From the NCBI GenBank assembly GCA_036961345.1, contig JBALVT010000003.1, forward strand, positions 7,850 to 71,849: DNA of 64,000 bases, read 5' to 3'. Both the position numbers and the translations under genes were made by a program. Position 1 is the first letter of the stretch. The number at the start of each line of letters is the position of its first letter. Source of the DNA: JBALVT01 sp036961345 (GTDB taxonomy: Bacteria > Pseudomonadota > Gammaproteobacteria > Pseudomonadales > Halieaceae). The notes beneath the pieces were generated by a model. The model had not been told where the DNA came from, made no database searches, and saw nothing but the letters and a program-made list of their open reading frames with translations. This document shows positions 35,607 through 43,920 of the stretch, piece after piece.

Positions 35607-35804
35607 TTATTCACCGGCCTCCACATAATCGATTCTCGGATATGGGCGTTTGAACATTTGCTCGTGATTACAAATGACACAGCGGTGCTCTATGCCCTCG
35701 GGTGTTGGGTCGGTATTGGGCGAAGGTGACATCATGCCTTTGCCGCAGGCATCACATTCGTAATCGACTTCAAATGTTCGGACCTCTTGTTTCACTTCAG
35801 GCAT
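35607..35804 (-). CDS. Small zinc-ribbon protein
   Basis: A 65-residue protein with two CxxC pairs, CDACGKG and CVICNHE, about 22 residues apart, the layout of a zinc ribbon. A strong AGGAGG precedes the ATG by eight bases. It is separated from mtnA by two bases tail to tail, and lies 46 bases downstream of the radical SAM gene on the same strand, so it may be co-transcribed with it. No function is known; it could be a small accessory or nucleic-acid binding protein. Confidence 0.75.
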   Translation of the reverse strand: MPEVKQEVRTFEVDYECDACGKGMMSPSPNTDPTPEGIEHRCVICNHEQMFKRPYPRIDYVEAGE

Positions 35805-35850
35805 ATCAGTTTCCTCCTGATGATTGAAGTTGAGTAACTAAAACCAAAGT

Positions 35851-37743
35851 CTATGCTAACGCGATAAACTGTAATTCTGAAGAGGGTGTCGCTACTTCTT
35901 TGTCGCTTTCCAGAATGCTTCCTCGCAGCCAGCTGCCGCCGTCGGCATCGTGCAGAATATCGCCAACGCCACCCGGGTGTTTAATCGTAAGTTGCACGGG
36001 CTTGACTATGGATTCATCGTACACCGGCAGCTCCATGGCTGCCAGCGAGCCGTGTGAGGTGAGCGCATCGAAGTCGAATCGTTCCCGGAGTATGTGTTCC
36101 TCTCCGACCCTGGGGCACAGTGATTGATCGAGCTTCAAAATGTTCAAAGCTTCGCTTGGGTCCAGACCCTGCTGTTCGTGTGCCATGGATATCACGCCTG
36201 AAATGGTGTCGTAAAGCGTCCCCAATTGCGTAAGGGCGGTAAGGTACACCTGATCTCGGTCTTCGTAGATGGCCATTCTGTTTTCCAATTCAAGACCCGG
36301 TAGCTGGCTCCGGAATTGCTCAATAATTGCCTGCAAAATCTCTCTGAGAAGCGGTGATACCGATATTTCTCCTCGCAGCGCCAATAAACGCGTGGTCAGC
36401 GGCATAACATGCCCGTGTACCAGTAGAATGTGGGCACTGATAAGAAAATATCCTTCTTCGCCCTCCTGGCGTGTGAAACTGTGGCAGCCGACAACGTATT
36501 CTCCCTTGGCCTTACCGTATCCGGCGACGGGTATCGCCTCAATACGGTATTCCTCGCGCCGCCTGTAGAATTCTGTCCCTGGAAGCAGGGTATAGCCAAA
36601 AATATTTATATTGGGAAAAGTAGCCAGTAATCGATCGAGATTGCGCTCAAAATCGGCCAGATTGTCACCAGGCAAACCCCAAATCAGTTCAGCGGCAATG
36701 GGCACGCCCTGCTCCGACATGCGCTTGGCGATGGGTTCGTACTGGTTGGAGCTCATGTTTTGCCTGTTACTGAGTCGAAGAGCCTCTGGAGTAAGAGTCT
36801 GCAAGGCCAGCTGATAGTGCGGCAGGAGGCCATTGCGGTGCAGCAGAAGGGCGATTTCCTGTACCTGGCGGCTGTGTTTTTTTGACCAGGAGGTGGCAAA
36901 TGAAAGTGGCAACCCTTTGCGGTCTTTTAGGTCCACTATAAGCTTGGCCTTATCGATATCCTGCTTTAAGGCACCGAAGTTGGAGTCGGCAAGCCATATA
37001 TCCTTGATACCGGCGTCGGTAATCTTCTCCCAGTCTGCGGTTATGCGAGCCATGGACCACTGATACATCTTGCTACCGATGGCGCCCGTTCCCCATTCGC
37101 AGAATGCGCACTTGAAGGGGCAGCCGCGACTGGTCTCATAAGAGATTGAGTCGTACAGTGGGGCGCCTTTTTCATCGGTTAATTGCAAAATGTCTAATGG
37201 GGAAGGGAAAGTATCCAGGTCTTTGCAGCGCGCTCTGGAAGCTGTTTCGAAAATCTCGCCATCAACGAGATAGGCCAGTCCGTCAATCGTATTCCAGTGC
37301 TTGGGGCCAGCACTGTCCAATACTTGCTGGAAGCTGATTTCGGCCTCTCCCAAGAAAATTAAATCGATGGGATCTATGCCCAGATAATCTTCCGCCTGTT
37401 GAACATGTGGCCCTCCAGCCATAATCAGCAGTTCGGGCAGCATCGCCTTGAGATTTCTCGCCAGTTCCAGAAACTCTGCGGCATTCCAGGTGTAGAAACT
37501 GAATCCTACTATGGGCTGTTCGCCAGCCTGCAACGCCTCTAGTGCGCGTGGCAACTCCTGTCGCTCCCAGTTAGACAGCCAGTCGGGAATTTCCAGGCCA
37601 TCCTGGAAATGTTCCAGTTTGATATCGGTGCGACATGAGGTGGTTCCGTATTTACGGAAGTAGGCCGTCAGCGCAGCGGTTGTCGTCGGTGGTGCTTTAA
37701 ATTGGTCTGAGTCCATGCTGATCAGCCATACAGGGCGATTCAA
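35851..37743 (-). CDS. B12-binding domain radical SAM protein of unknown substrate
   Basis: Predicted cobalamin-dependent radical SAM enzyme. The ~630-residue protein has an N-terminal B12-binding-like Rossmann domain (VWLISMDSDQF..., IVGFSFYTWNAAEFLELARN, LLIMAGGPHVQQ, LIFLGEAEISF), then the radical SAM core with ETSRGCPFKCAFCEWGTG (CxxxCxxC) near residue 210, and a C-terminal region of about 200 residues. The B12-like domain lacks the DxHxxG motif, as is common in this class. There is no ATG before the first strand; I choose TTG 37743, which has GGAG nine bases upstream. TTG 37758 and ATG 37716 are alternatives. A zinc-ribbon gene follows and a LysR gene is divergent. The substrate is not inferable. 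Confidence 0.8.
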   Translation of the reverse strand: MNRPVWLISMDSDQFKAPPTTTAALTAYFRKYGTTSCRTDIKLEHFQDGLEIPDWLSNWERQELPRALEALQAGEQPIVGFSFYTWNAAEFLELARNLKAMLPELLIMAGGPHVQQAEDYLGIDPIDLIFLGEAEISFQQVLDSAGPKHWNTIDGLAYLVDGEIFETASRARCKDLDTFPSPLDILQLTDEKGAPLYDSISYETSRGCPFKCAFCEWGTGAIGSKMYQWSMARITADWEKITDAGIKDIWLADSNFGALKQDIDKAKLIVDLKDRKGLPLSFATSWSKKHSRQVQEIALLLHRNGLLPHYQLALQTLTPEALRLSNRQNMSSNQYEPIAKRMSEQGVPIAAELIWGLPGDNLADFERNLDRLLATFPNINIFGYTLLPGTEFYRRREEYRIEAIPVAGYGKAKGEYVVGCHSFTRQEGEEGYFLISAHILLVHGHVMPLTTRLLALRGEISVSPLLREILQAIIEQFRSQLPGLELENRMAIYEDRDQVYLTALTQLGTLYDTISGVISMAHEQQGLDPSEALNILKLDQSLCPRVGEEHILRERFDFDALTSHGSLAAMELPVYDESIVKPVQLTIKHPGGVGDILHDADGGSWLRGSILESDKEVATPSSELQFIALA

Positions 37744-37914
37744 GTGGTGCGGCTCCAAAGGTGTATTGAGAGGGCAATGTAGCGGATTGTTCGGCTTTTG
37801 CCCATACCCTGGACGGCCAGGAGCCTGGTGTTTTATTTGCGGTTGCTTCCGGGGCCTGAATAGCTAAGCTGTGACTACCAAAAGGCGTAGTGAAAAGCCC
37901 CTGGGAGACCTGCT

Positions 37915-38760
37915 TTGGATACAGAATTGCTAAAAACATTTCTCGAAGTGCATAAAACGAGACATTTCGGGCGCGCGGCCGAGAATCTGTATATTACTCA
38001 GGCCGCTGTGAGCGCCCGCATTAAGCAGTTGGAAGAAATTTTTGGTGCCCCCCTTTTTATACGCAAGCGCAATAACATACAACTTAGTAGCGAAGGCGAG
38101 CGCTTGATTCCCCATGCTGAGACTATGCTTCTTGCGCTCTCCAGAGCTCGACTGGATGTCGCAGTGCCCCATGTCGCCAGTCGTCGGCTGCAAATAGGCG
38201 TCCGGACCGGAATTTGGGGGGATGTACTTCAGGATAAACTACACAAACTGCAGAGCGGCTTGCCGGATCTGGCGCTACAAGTGGAGAGCCTGGAGCCGGA
38301 TAGTCTGACGAGAAGGCTATTGGATCGCACACTCGATATAGCGATTGTTTACGAATTACCCAGTGTCCTTGAGTTCAGCTGTGTGCCCATAGGCGAATTC
38401 ACCTTAAAACTCTATAGCTCGGTGAAAGGCGAGAATCTGAAGTCTGCGCTGGCGGGAAACTATATCTATTTGGACTGGGGGGGTGGGTTCGCTCGCTTTC
38501 ATGAGCGGCGTTTTGGCGATCAGCCCACGCCGGTGCTAAACACAAATATCAATGAATTGGCGCGTGATTATCTGGTGGCGAATGGCGGTGCCTGTTTTTT
38601 GCCGGAAAGTTTACAGAAATGCCTTGCCGTAGAGGGGCTTACGCTGGTGAATGATTCTCCCGACTTTGTGCGTCAACTCAATATTGCTTATCACTCAGGC
38701 TCTGGCCACAGAGAACTGATTGAGCAGGTGATCGCTTTTTTTGTCGACGTGAAAGTCTAA
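37915..38760 (+). CDS. LysR-family transcriptional regulator (HdfR-like)
   Basis: DNA-binding regulator. The 281-residue protein has the LysR winged helix-turn-helix at residues 1-60 (LLKTFLEVHKTRHFGRAAENLYITQAAVSARIKQLEE, shown by the RAAE---ITQAAVS core) and a C-terminal periplasmic-binding-like effector domain. It most resembles HdfR-type regulators in the N-terminal domain. The start is TTG 37915 with GGGAGA at 37903-37908. It is divergent from the B12/radical SAM gene; LysR regulators often control the divergent neighbour, but no site was recognised in the 170-base spacer. Confidence 0.9.
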   Translation: MDTELLKTFLEVHKTRHFGRAAENLYITQAAVSARIKQLEEIFGAPLFIRKRNNIQLSSEGERLIPHAETMLLALSRARLDVAVPHVASRRLQIGVRTGIWGDVLQDKLHKLQSGLPDLALQVESLEPDSLTRRLLDRTLDIAIVYELPSVLEFSCVPIGEFTLKLYSSVKGENLKSALAGNYIYLDWGGGFARFHERRFGDQPTPVLNTNINELARDYLVANGGACFLPESLQKCLAVEGLTLVNDSPDFVRQLNIAYHSGSGHRELIEQVIAFFVDVKV

Positions 38761-38854
38761 TTTTTGAGGATAGTTTGCCCTCCGCATGCCCTTGTCGCTG
38801 CGACGCTCGGCAATAAGTTTACCCACTATCCGATTTCAGACGCCGAGGCTGGGT

Positions 38855-39076
38855 CTAAAAATCGTCAAGATCGATGTCGTAGTAGCCGATTTCATCCCGC
38901 AAGCGTTTTTCTTCCAGTCGTTGCTCGGCACGGCGACGTTTGTCAGCCAGGCACTGCTTTTCGCTCGATACGGGGATTAAGTCATCAAACTCTTCGTCTA
39001 TTAGTTCTCCCAGTGCCGGCTCGAAAATATCATCGAGAGACTCTGAAACCGCAGGTTCCTGATTTTGTTCGCCCAT
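38855..39076 (-). CDS. Small acidic protein, PA3496-like family
   Basis: A 73-residue protein with an acidic N-terminal half (ESLDDIFEPALGELIDEEFDDL), a basic helix (KRRRAEQRLEEKRLRDEIG) and an acidic end (YYDIDLDDF). The basic R/E helix followed by a short acidic tail resembles the PA3496 family of putative regulatory proteins in Pseudomonas; the assignment is by pattern only. GGAGG lies seven bases before the ATG, so the gene is probably real. Function unknown. Confidence 0.65.
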   Translation of the reverse strand: MGEQNQEPAVSESLDDIFEPALGELIDEEFDDLIPVSSEKQCLADKRRRAEQRLEEKRLRDEIGYYDIDLDDF

Positions 39077-39166
39077 AAACCACCTCCAGATAATTTATAA
39101 CAAGGTGCCTCGTGGCAAATATCACTCAGGACATTTGTTGAGTAAATCAAAATATTATTGGATTGA

Positions 39167-39185
39167 TAACAAAAATATTTTGTTA
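39167..39185. repeat. Perfect AT-rich palindrome
   Basis: TAACAAAA, spacer ATA, TTTTGTTA: eight-base arms with three-base loop. A further pair, AAAATATT (39150-39157) and AATATTTT (39174-39181), overlaps it. It lies about 90 bases upstream of the PA3496-like gene (minus strand) and could be an operator or a hairpin. Confidence 0.5.
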
Positions 39186-39390
39186 AGGCCGTATTTGGCG
39201 TAAAACTCATTGTTGATGGGCGGGCCGCCACCATCCCTGGCTTCCCTGCGATTCCACTCTACATCCTTGTAGGTTTCATCCCTGAACTTTATTACCGCAA
39301 ACGGCCCGCCCGAATGATTATTAGCAATACTCGTGCCAGTATTCATTTGCCCTGAATAGGGCGTATCCACCGCCGGGGGGTGTCTTGAGG

Positions 39391-39410
39391 GTGTGTCCGG
39401 GTGTGTCCGG
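39391..39410. repeat. Tandem GTGTGTCCGG repeat
   Basis: Two exact copies of the 10-mer GTGTGTCCGG run head to tail, followed by ACGCGTCAC. The second copy creates the palindrome GTCCGGAC (39405-39412). The GC-rich composition and position between genes resemble REP-type intergenic elements, but only one locus can be seen. Confidence 0.5.
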
Positions 39411-39448
39411 ACGCGTCACGGTCGGCTTCCAGCGTCCGCCCCTATTGC

Positions 39449-39961
39449 CTAGCGGTCTTGCAGAAGGTCCAGGATCTTTGCGGCGATTTCGTCTGCGCTG
39501 CCAGAATCAGAGCTCACTGTGTACGCAGCATATTGTCGATAAAGAGGCGTACGTTCATTGAAAACCTCAGCAAAGTTTTGGGCTGGCGACGACGCTATGC
39601 CGCGAAGAGGTGCGAGGGCAATGCGTCTTTCAAGTGTCTGAAGACTGGCTTCAAGATAAACCACCGGTCCGGCGGAGGATAGGCGCTGCATGGCTGAATC
39701 GCTGTAGACCACACTGCCACCAGTAGAAATGACCGATTGATCCAGAGGGATATCCATTAGTACCTGTTCTTCAATTTCCCTGAGTCGCGCGTGGCCGTGC
39801 TCCTCGAGGATTTCTTGCAAAGTTGCACCCGCGTGAACCTGAATATCGAGATCTGTGTCTCTAAAGCGCAGTCCGCTAATCTTGGCAAGTAGAACGCCCA
39901 CAGTACTCTTGCCGCTGCCCGGCATGCCGATCAGGCTAATAGTGTCTATCTCACGGGTCAC
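39449..39961 (-). CDS. Shikimate kinase-like protein (second copy, divergent)
   Basis: P-loop kinase of the shikimate kinase family, 170 residues. It has Walker A GMPGSGKST (12-20), the Asp pair in FRDTD (35, 37), Arg59/Arg61 in HARLREIEE, a motif TGGS (80-83) in place of TGGG, and RTPLYRQYAAYTV near the end. The LID carries APLRGIASSP instead of RPLL. GTG start with GAGG eight bases upstream. Since the canonical aroK is at 9375-9887, this copy is either a redundant isozyme or has another small-molecule substrate. It is divergent from gcvT. Confidence 0.75.
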   Translation of the reverse strand: MTREIDTISLIGMPGSGKSTVGVLLAKISGLRFRDTDLDIQVHAGATLQEILEEHGHARLREIEEQVLMDIPLDQSVISTGGSVVYSDSAMQRLSSAGPVVYLEASLQTLERRIALAPLRGIASSPAQNFAEVFNERTPLYRQYAAYTVSSDSGSADEIAAKILDLLQDR

Positions 39962-40107
39962 TGTGAATTCCTCGGTACGGGTGGCAAAGGCGCAGAATAT
40001 CTGTAAACAGGGCGCGGTGTCATGTACGAATTCGTCTTGCGCCTATAGCGATGGCTCTATACAGTTGCAATTTTTAATGTGCCAAGACGTACACTCGAGG
40101 AATTTAA

Positions 40108-41220
40108 ATGTCACTTCTCACCACGCCGCTGGACGCACTGCATCGGGAGCTGGGTGCCAAAATGGTGCCTTTCGCTGGTTACGACATGCCGGTGCAGTAT
40201 CCTACGGGAATTATTAAGGAACACCTCCATACCCGTGAGAATGCCGGACTGTTCGATGTTTCCCATATGGGGCAGGTGATTATTGAGGGAGCAGATGTCG
40301 CCTCTGCGCTTGAGTCGATTGTTCCTTGTGATGTTCATGGACTGGCTATCAATGGCCAAACCTATGCGTTGTTTACCAACGAAAGCGGTGGAGTCCTGGA
40401 TGATCTCATCATTACCCGCTGGGGGCAGGAGCAGTTTTTCCTGGTGGTGAATGCAGCGTGCAAGGAGCAGGACATTGCGCATATTCGCGCTAATCTAGGT
40501 GCGGATCATTCGATGACAGTGATGGCGGATCAGGCGCTGCTCGCCCTTCAGGGCCCCGCAGCGCGTGAAGTCATGCGGCAGCTTTGCCCACAGGCGGCAG
40601 AACTTGTATTCATGAGTGGCGCTCGGGCACAGCTGGAAGGAGTGGATGCCTACATTACCTGTTCCGGCTATACCGGCGAAGATGGTTTTGAAATATCGGT
40701 CGGCGCGTTACATGCCGAAGCGATTGCGCGACGGCTTCTGGCTTTTAGTGAGGTAGAACCTATCGGCCTTGGGGCGAGAGATTCTCTCAGGCTGGAGGCG
40801 GGCCTTTGTCTTTACGGACACGAACTCGATGCCACAATCAACCCGGTTCAGGCTGGTTTGCTGTGGTCGGTTAACAAGATTCGCCGCCCAGATGGTGAGC
40901 GTCCCGGTGGTTTTCCAGGTGCCGAGCCTATCTTTGAATCTATAGCCCAGAGTACCCCACAGCGACGCGTTGGACTGAGTGTGGAAGGTAAACGCCCGGT
41001 CAGGGAGGGCCAAAAAGTGCTAACTGGCGATGGAGAGATCATAGGGGAGATCTGTTCCGCAGGATTTGGCGCTTCCCTTGGTCAGCCAATTGCCATGGCC
41101 TATATCAAAAGGGAACATGGCGAGGCTGGAACGCATTTGACGGTGGATGTTCGAGGCAAAATGGTAGCTGTAACGGTAACACCCATGCCGTTTATTGCTC
41201 AGCGCTATTTCCGGGGTTGA
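40108..41220 (+). CDS. gcvT: Aminomethyltransferase (glycine cleavage T protein)
   Basis: Transfers the methylene group from the aminomethyl-lipoyl H protein to tetrahydrofolate, releasing ammonia. The 370-residue protein has N-terminal LHRELGAKMVPFAGYDMPVQYPTGI, the folate-site segments GLFDVSHMGQV and CSGYTGEDGFEISV, LGARDSLRLEAGLCLYGHELD and the C-terminal barrel (GEICSAGFGASLGQPIAMAYI). Start ATG 40108 has GAGGAA about nine bases upstream. gcvH and gcvP are not adjacent within the window. Its 3' end overlaps that of the convergent BatD-like gene by 29 bases. I looked for a glycine riboswitch upstream and did not see one. Confidence 0.95.
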   Translation: MSLLTTPLDALHRELGAKMVPFAGYDMPVQYPTGIIKEHLHTRENAGLFDVSHMGQVIIEGADVASALESIVPCDVHGLAINGQTYALFTNESGGVLDDLIITRWGQEQFFLVVNAACKEQDIAHIRANLGADHSMTVMADQALLALQGPAAREVMRQLCPQAAELVFMSGARAQLEGVDAYITCSGYTGEDGFEISVGALHAEAIARRLLAFSEVEPIGLGARDSLRLEAGLCLYGHELDATINPVQAGLLWSVNKIRRPDGERPGGFPGAEPIFESIAQSTPQRRVGLSVEGKRPVREGQKVLTGDGEIIGEICSAGFGASLGQPIAMAYIKREHGEAGTHLTVDVRGKMVAVTVTPMPFIAQRYFRG

Positions 41221-42277
41221 GTTTGCCTGGCAGTGCGGGTTGACGGAATTTTCGCCATCTTTGCAACATCGAGTTGATGGCTTTCCTGGTGCTGTCAGTG
41301 ATCGCAGCAAAGGGAATTTTTCGGATCAGCCAAATTAGCGCGCTGAGCACCAGTAAGCCAATAAGCCAGGGTACTAATGTTCGAAAGTTCAGCGGTGGGC
41401 CAGCGTTACTTTCGCGTTGGGACGTTCCCGTCGTCCCAACAAAAATGTCTACGCTTGGCAGCGTTAACATCTGTACTTCACTGGTGCTTGTGTCCCACCA
41501 ATAGAAATCTTTGGCTGGAAGCCGGTATTCGCCAGCTGCTTCGGCAATGTAAATGATGTGTTCTGTGCGGCTGGCGGTGATGGTGCCGCGGTTACTGTTG
41601 TTGTTTAGCACCGGCGGCTCGGCATACGCTGTGAGCCCTTCAATAGCATGCTCCTTGAATGACGGGAGCATCATCGCCATCACTTCCCCTGCGCGAAAAT
41701 CTATTTGTCTTTCAATGGCATCTCCCACTTCAAGGTCGTCCAGAGTGCGGTCAAACGATTGTGAAACCTTATAGCTGGGCGCGGCGACCCAGTGCTCGGC
41801 GCGCGATAGGGCCTGGGGCCGTGAGACGGAAAATTCCAGTGTGGGTGTCTGTACCTCCCCTTCTATGATTTCTCCACTGTCGCCACTCACTTTTACGCGT
41901 GCAGTAATCGCAGGTATCGTAAACTGGCCATCGGTCTGTGCGTAGATCTCAAGAGACCAGCGCTGCACTACCCAACTTTGACCCCTGCGCTGCTCACTGG
42001 AATTACTCGCGAAATCGTCGGTTTGTAAGATCACCAAACCGGGAATTTCCGGTATCTTTATTCGTGTTCCACCGGTAAACCAGCGGTCTGTGGCAATCTC
42101 GATATTCAGTTTGATTTGCTGCCCGGGAACAATTTTTTGTGCCGGTAGTAGCCAGCTTCGCAGCTGCAGTCGATTTGTGTCTAACAGTTCCTCAACCGTG
42201 GTTGCCGCAGCGGCGAAACTCATTGAAAATATACAAAGCAGCGCGAAGAAATGCATTTTCGGCGCGGGCGATTTCAT
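41192..42277 (-). CDS. BatD-like protein
   Basis: Exported and membrane-anchored protein of the Bat (Bacteroides aerotolerance-type) locus. The 361-residue protein has a signal peptide (FFALLCIFSMSFAAAATT), beta-rich domains with IVPGQQIKLNIEIATDRWFTGGTRI, and one C-terminal membrane helix (~310-330, LVPWLIGLLVLSALIWLI) followed by a basic tail. It is last in the moxR-DUF58-DUF4381-VWA-VWA/TPR-BatD run, the usual order, and its start overlaps the upstream VWA/TPR gene stop by four bases. Confidence 0.8.
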   Translation of the reverse strand: MKSPAPKMHFFALLCIFSMSFAAAATTVEELLDTNRLQLRSWLLPAQKIVPGQQIKLNIEIATDRWFTGGTRIKIPEIPGLVILQTDDFASNSSEQRRGQSWVVQRWSLEIYAQTDGQFTIPAITARVKVSGDSGEIIEGEVQTPTLEFSVSRPQALSRAEHWVAAPSYKVSQSFDRTLDDLEVGDAIERQIDFRAGEVMAMMLPSFKEHAIEGLTAYAEPPVLNNNSNRGTITASRTEHIIYIAEAAGEYRLPAKDFYWWDTSTSEVQMLTLPSVDIFVGTTGTSQRESNAGPPLNFRTLVPWLIGLLVLSALIWLIRKIPFAAITDSTRKAINSMLQRWRKFRQPALPGKLNPGNSAEQ

Positions 42278-43920
42278 CTGCCTTCCCTGTTCGATGTTTC
42301 GCGTCGCTGAAGTTGCATGTTGAATTTAATGGCTAAAAAGTCTGAGGGGTTTTGCTGAACGCTACGCAACCACATTTCGCTGGTCGCCGGATCCTGCAAA
42401 ATATCTTCCGCGCTCAACTGCGCTATTTCGGCTTTTTCGAAACTGATTTCATCGGCCCCATCTGCAGGGATGGCATCATCTCCACCGAGTTCTTTGTCCT
42501 CGGAGCTGACCCCCGCTTCTTCTTGTTGGCTCTCGCTCAAGCGGTTGGTTTCCTCGATGATTTCATTGACTTTACTCCGGTTTTCCTGGGCACCGGGATA
42601 ATCCGGTGAACGCGCAAGCAGACGATCGTAGCGACTGCGCGCTCGCACATAATCTCGAGCGTGTGCGCGCGCATTAGCCTCATTAAACAGCGCCTCATCG
42701 CTATCGCTGCGAGAATAGTATTCTGCTGCTCGCATGAAGTCTTCGCCGTAGTAGTAGGCAAGAGCCTTCCAGCTGGGGTTCGCAAAGCGACTTGCAGCTT
42801 CAAGGTATCTGCCGCGCTGCATTAATACTCGACCTTGCTGGTCTGGGGTAGCCCACAGGTCCGCGAACCAATGATTCGGAGATTCCGAGCTTGCGCTACC
42901 AGAGCCAACTTCCTGTGCGAGTACCGGTAGGGGGGTGCTTGTTAACAGTAGCGGCAGCATCAGCCACACCCATGTCAGTGTCCAGCCTTTACGGAACCAC
43001 AGCAAAAAAAATGCCATGGCCGGAAACACCAGGGGGTACCCGCCGTCTAGCCAGGGCAGCGCACTGTTTTCCATGATGACAAAATGATTGTTTATTTGCC
43101 GATTGATGCGTTTCACATCGGTGTTATTCACGGTCTGCTCAACGTAACTGCCACCACTATCAGACGCCAGTTGTTTCAGCGCGTCATGCTCCAGAGGAAT
43201 GGTCCCGTCGTCAGTACTGCCGGTGCCCACGCCCAGCACTAACAGTTGATGAGGGCTGGTGGCAAAGTACTCTTTGTAGGCCTTGTGGCTATCTGCCCCG
43301 AGGCCGTCGCCGATTAATACCAGAGTGGCCGCAGCGCTGCTCTGGCGCAATATTTCGTCTACTTCGGGTAAGGCATATTCGGGGAACTTCCCAGATCTTG
43401 GCATTATCCCGGGTTCAATGGCCGCCAGGTACTGCTGCAATATAGCCTGGTCAGCGGTGAGAGCCAGTACCGTGTGTGCACTTCCGGAATAGACAATAAG
43501 TGCTGCGCGTTTGTCTGGTCGCAGCGCCAGAAGGTCGCCAATTTTTTGTTTTGCTCGCTGCAGGCGGCTCGGCTGCACATCTCTTTGGCTCATTGTGGCG
43601 GATACGTCCAGCATTATCACCAGCGCTGCATCATCCTGACTTAACGGCGAGGGTTGTTGTCGCCATGTTGGGCCCATTAAAATGATTAGGAACAGCACCA
43701 GAATTACGCCTGTAAAGCTCTGGGGGTTTATCCATGGGGATTTAAAACGTGTGACTCGAAGGTGTTCCAGCAGATGGGGTGCGATGATACCGCCGAACAT
43801 GTCGCCTTTGGAATCGCGTTGCCGCATAAACAACCAAAGTGCGAAGTAGGGCAGAAAGACCCCGGCCCAAAGAGGACGAAGGAAATGAAAATATTCGAAG
43901 CTGGCAGCATCAGGCAACAT
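42274..43920 (-). CDS. BatB/BatC-like protein: VWA domain fused to TPR region
   Basis: The 548-residue protein has two N-terminal membrane helices, a von Willebrand A domain from about 85 to 285, further helices (about 300-345), and a C-terminal TPR-like region (KALAYYYGEDFMRAAEYY, DEALFNEANARAHARDYVRARSRYDRLLA). The MIDAS motif reads DVSATMS rather than DxSxS, keeping Asp, Ser and Thr, so metal binding is plausible. It covers both BatB and BatC of Bacteroides. The start overlaps the upstream batA-like gene by 11 bases. Confidence 0.8.
   Translation of the reverse strand: MLPDAASFEYFHFLRPLWAGVFLPYFALWLFMRQRDSKGDMFGGIIAPHLLEHLRVTRFKSPWINPQSFTGVILVLFLIILMGPTWRQQPSPLSQDDAALVIMLDVSATMSQRDVQPSRLQRAKQKIGDLLALRPDKRAALIVYSGSAHTVLALTADQAILQQYLAAIEPGIMPRSGKFPEYALPEVDEILRQSSAAATLVLIGDGLGADSHKAYKEYFATSPHQLLVLGVGTGSTDDGTIPLEHDALKQLASDSGGSYVEQTVNNTDVKRINRQINNHFVIMENSALPWLDGGYPLVFPAMAFFLLWFRKGWTLTWVWLMLPLLLTSTPLPVLAQEVGSGSASSESPNHWFADLWATPDQQGRVLMQRGRYLEAASRFANPSWKALAYYYGEDFMRAAEYYSRSDSDEALFNEANARAHARDYVRARSRYDRLLARSPDYPGAQENRSKVNEIIEETNRLSESQQEEAGVSSEDKELGGDDAIPADGADEISFEKAEIAQLSAEDILQDPATSEMWLRSVQQNPSDFLAIKFNMQLQRRETSNREGR

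Larger units (their letters stand above)
39077..39448. other. 372-base gene-poor spacer with palindrome and tandem repeat
   Basis: Left end: AT-rich, with a perfect palindrome at 39167-39185. Right end: GC-rich, with a tandem 10-base repeat at 39391-39410. Between them a 71-codon open frame on the minus strand (39155-39370, GTG start) encodes a Gly/Asn-rich peptide ending in NKIFLLSIQ. It has no ribosome-binding site and no recognised family, so I do not call it a gene; it may be a gene remnant. Confidence 0.4.

Noticed and set aside
39155..39370. 71-codon open frame on the minus strand
   Set aside because: GTG start without ribosome-binding site, low-complexity Gly/Asn-rich content and no recognised family; treated as spacer.
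39962..40107. Glycine riboswitch upstream of gcvT
   Set aside because: No conserved aptamer cores were seen in the 146-base spacer.
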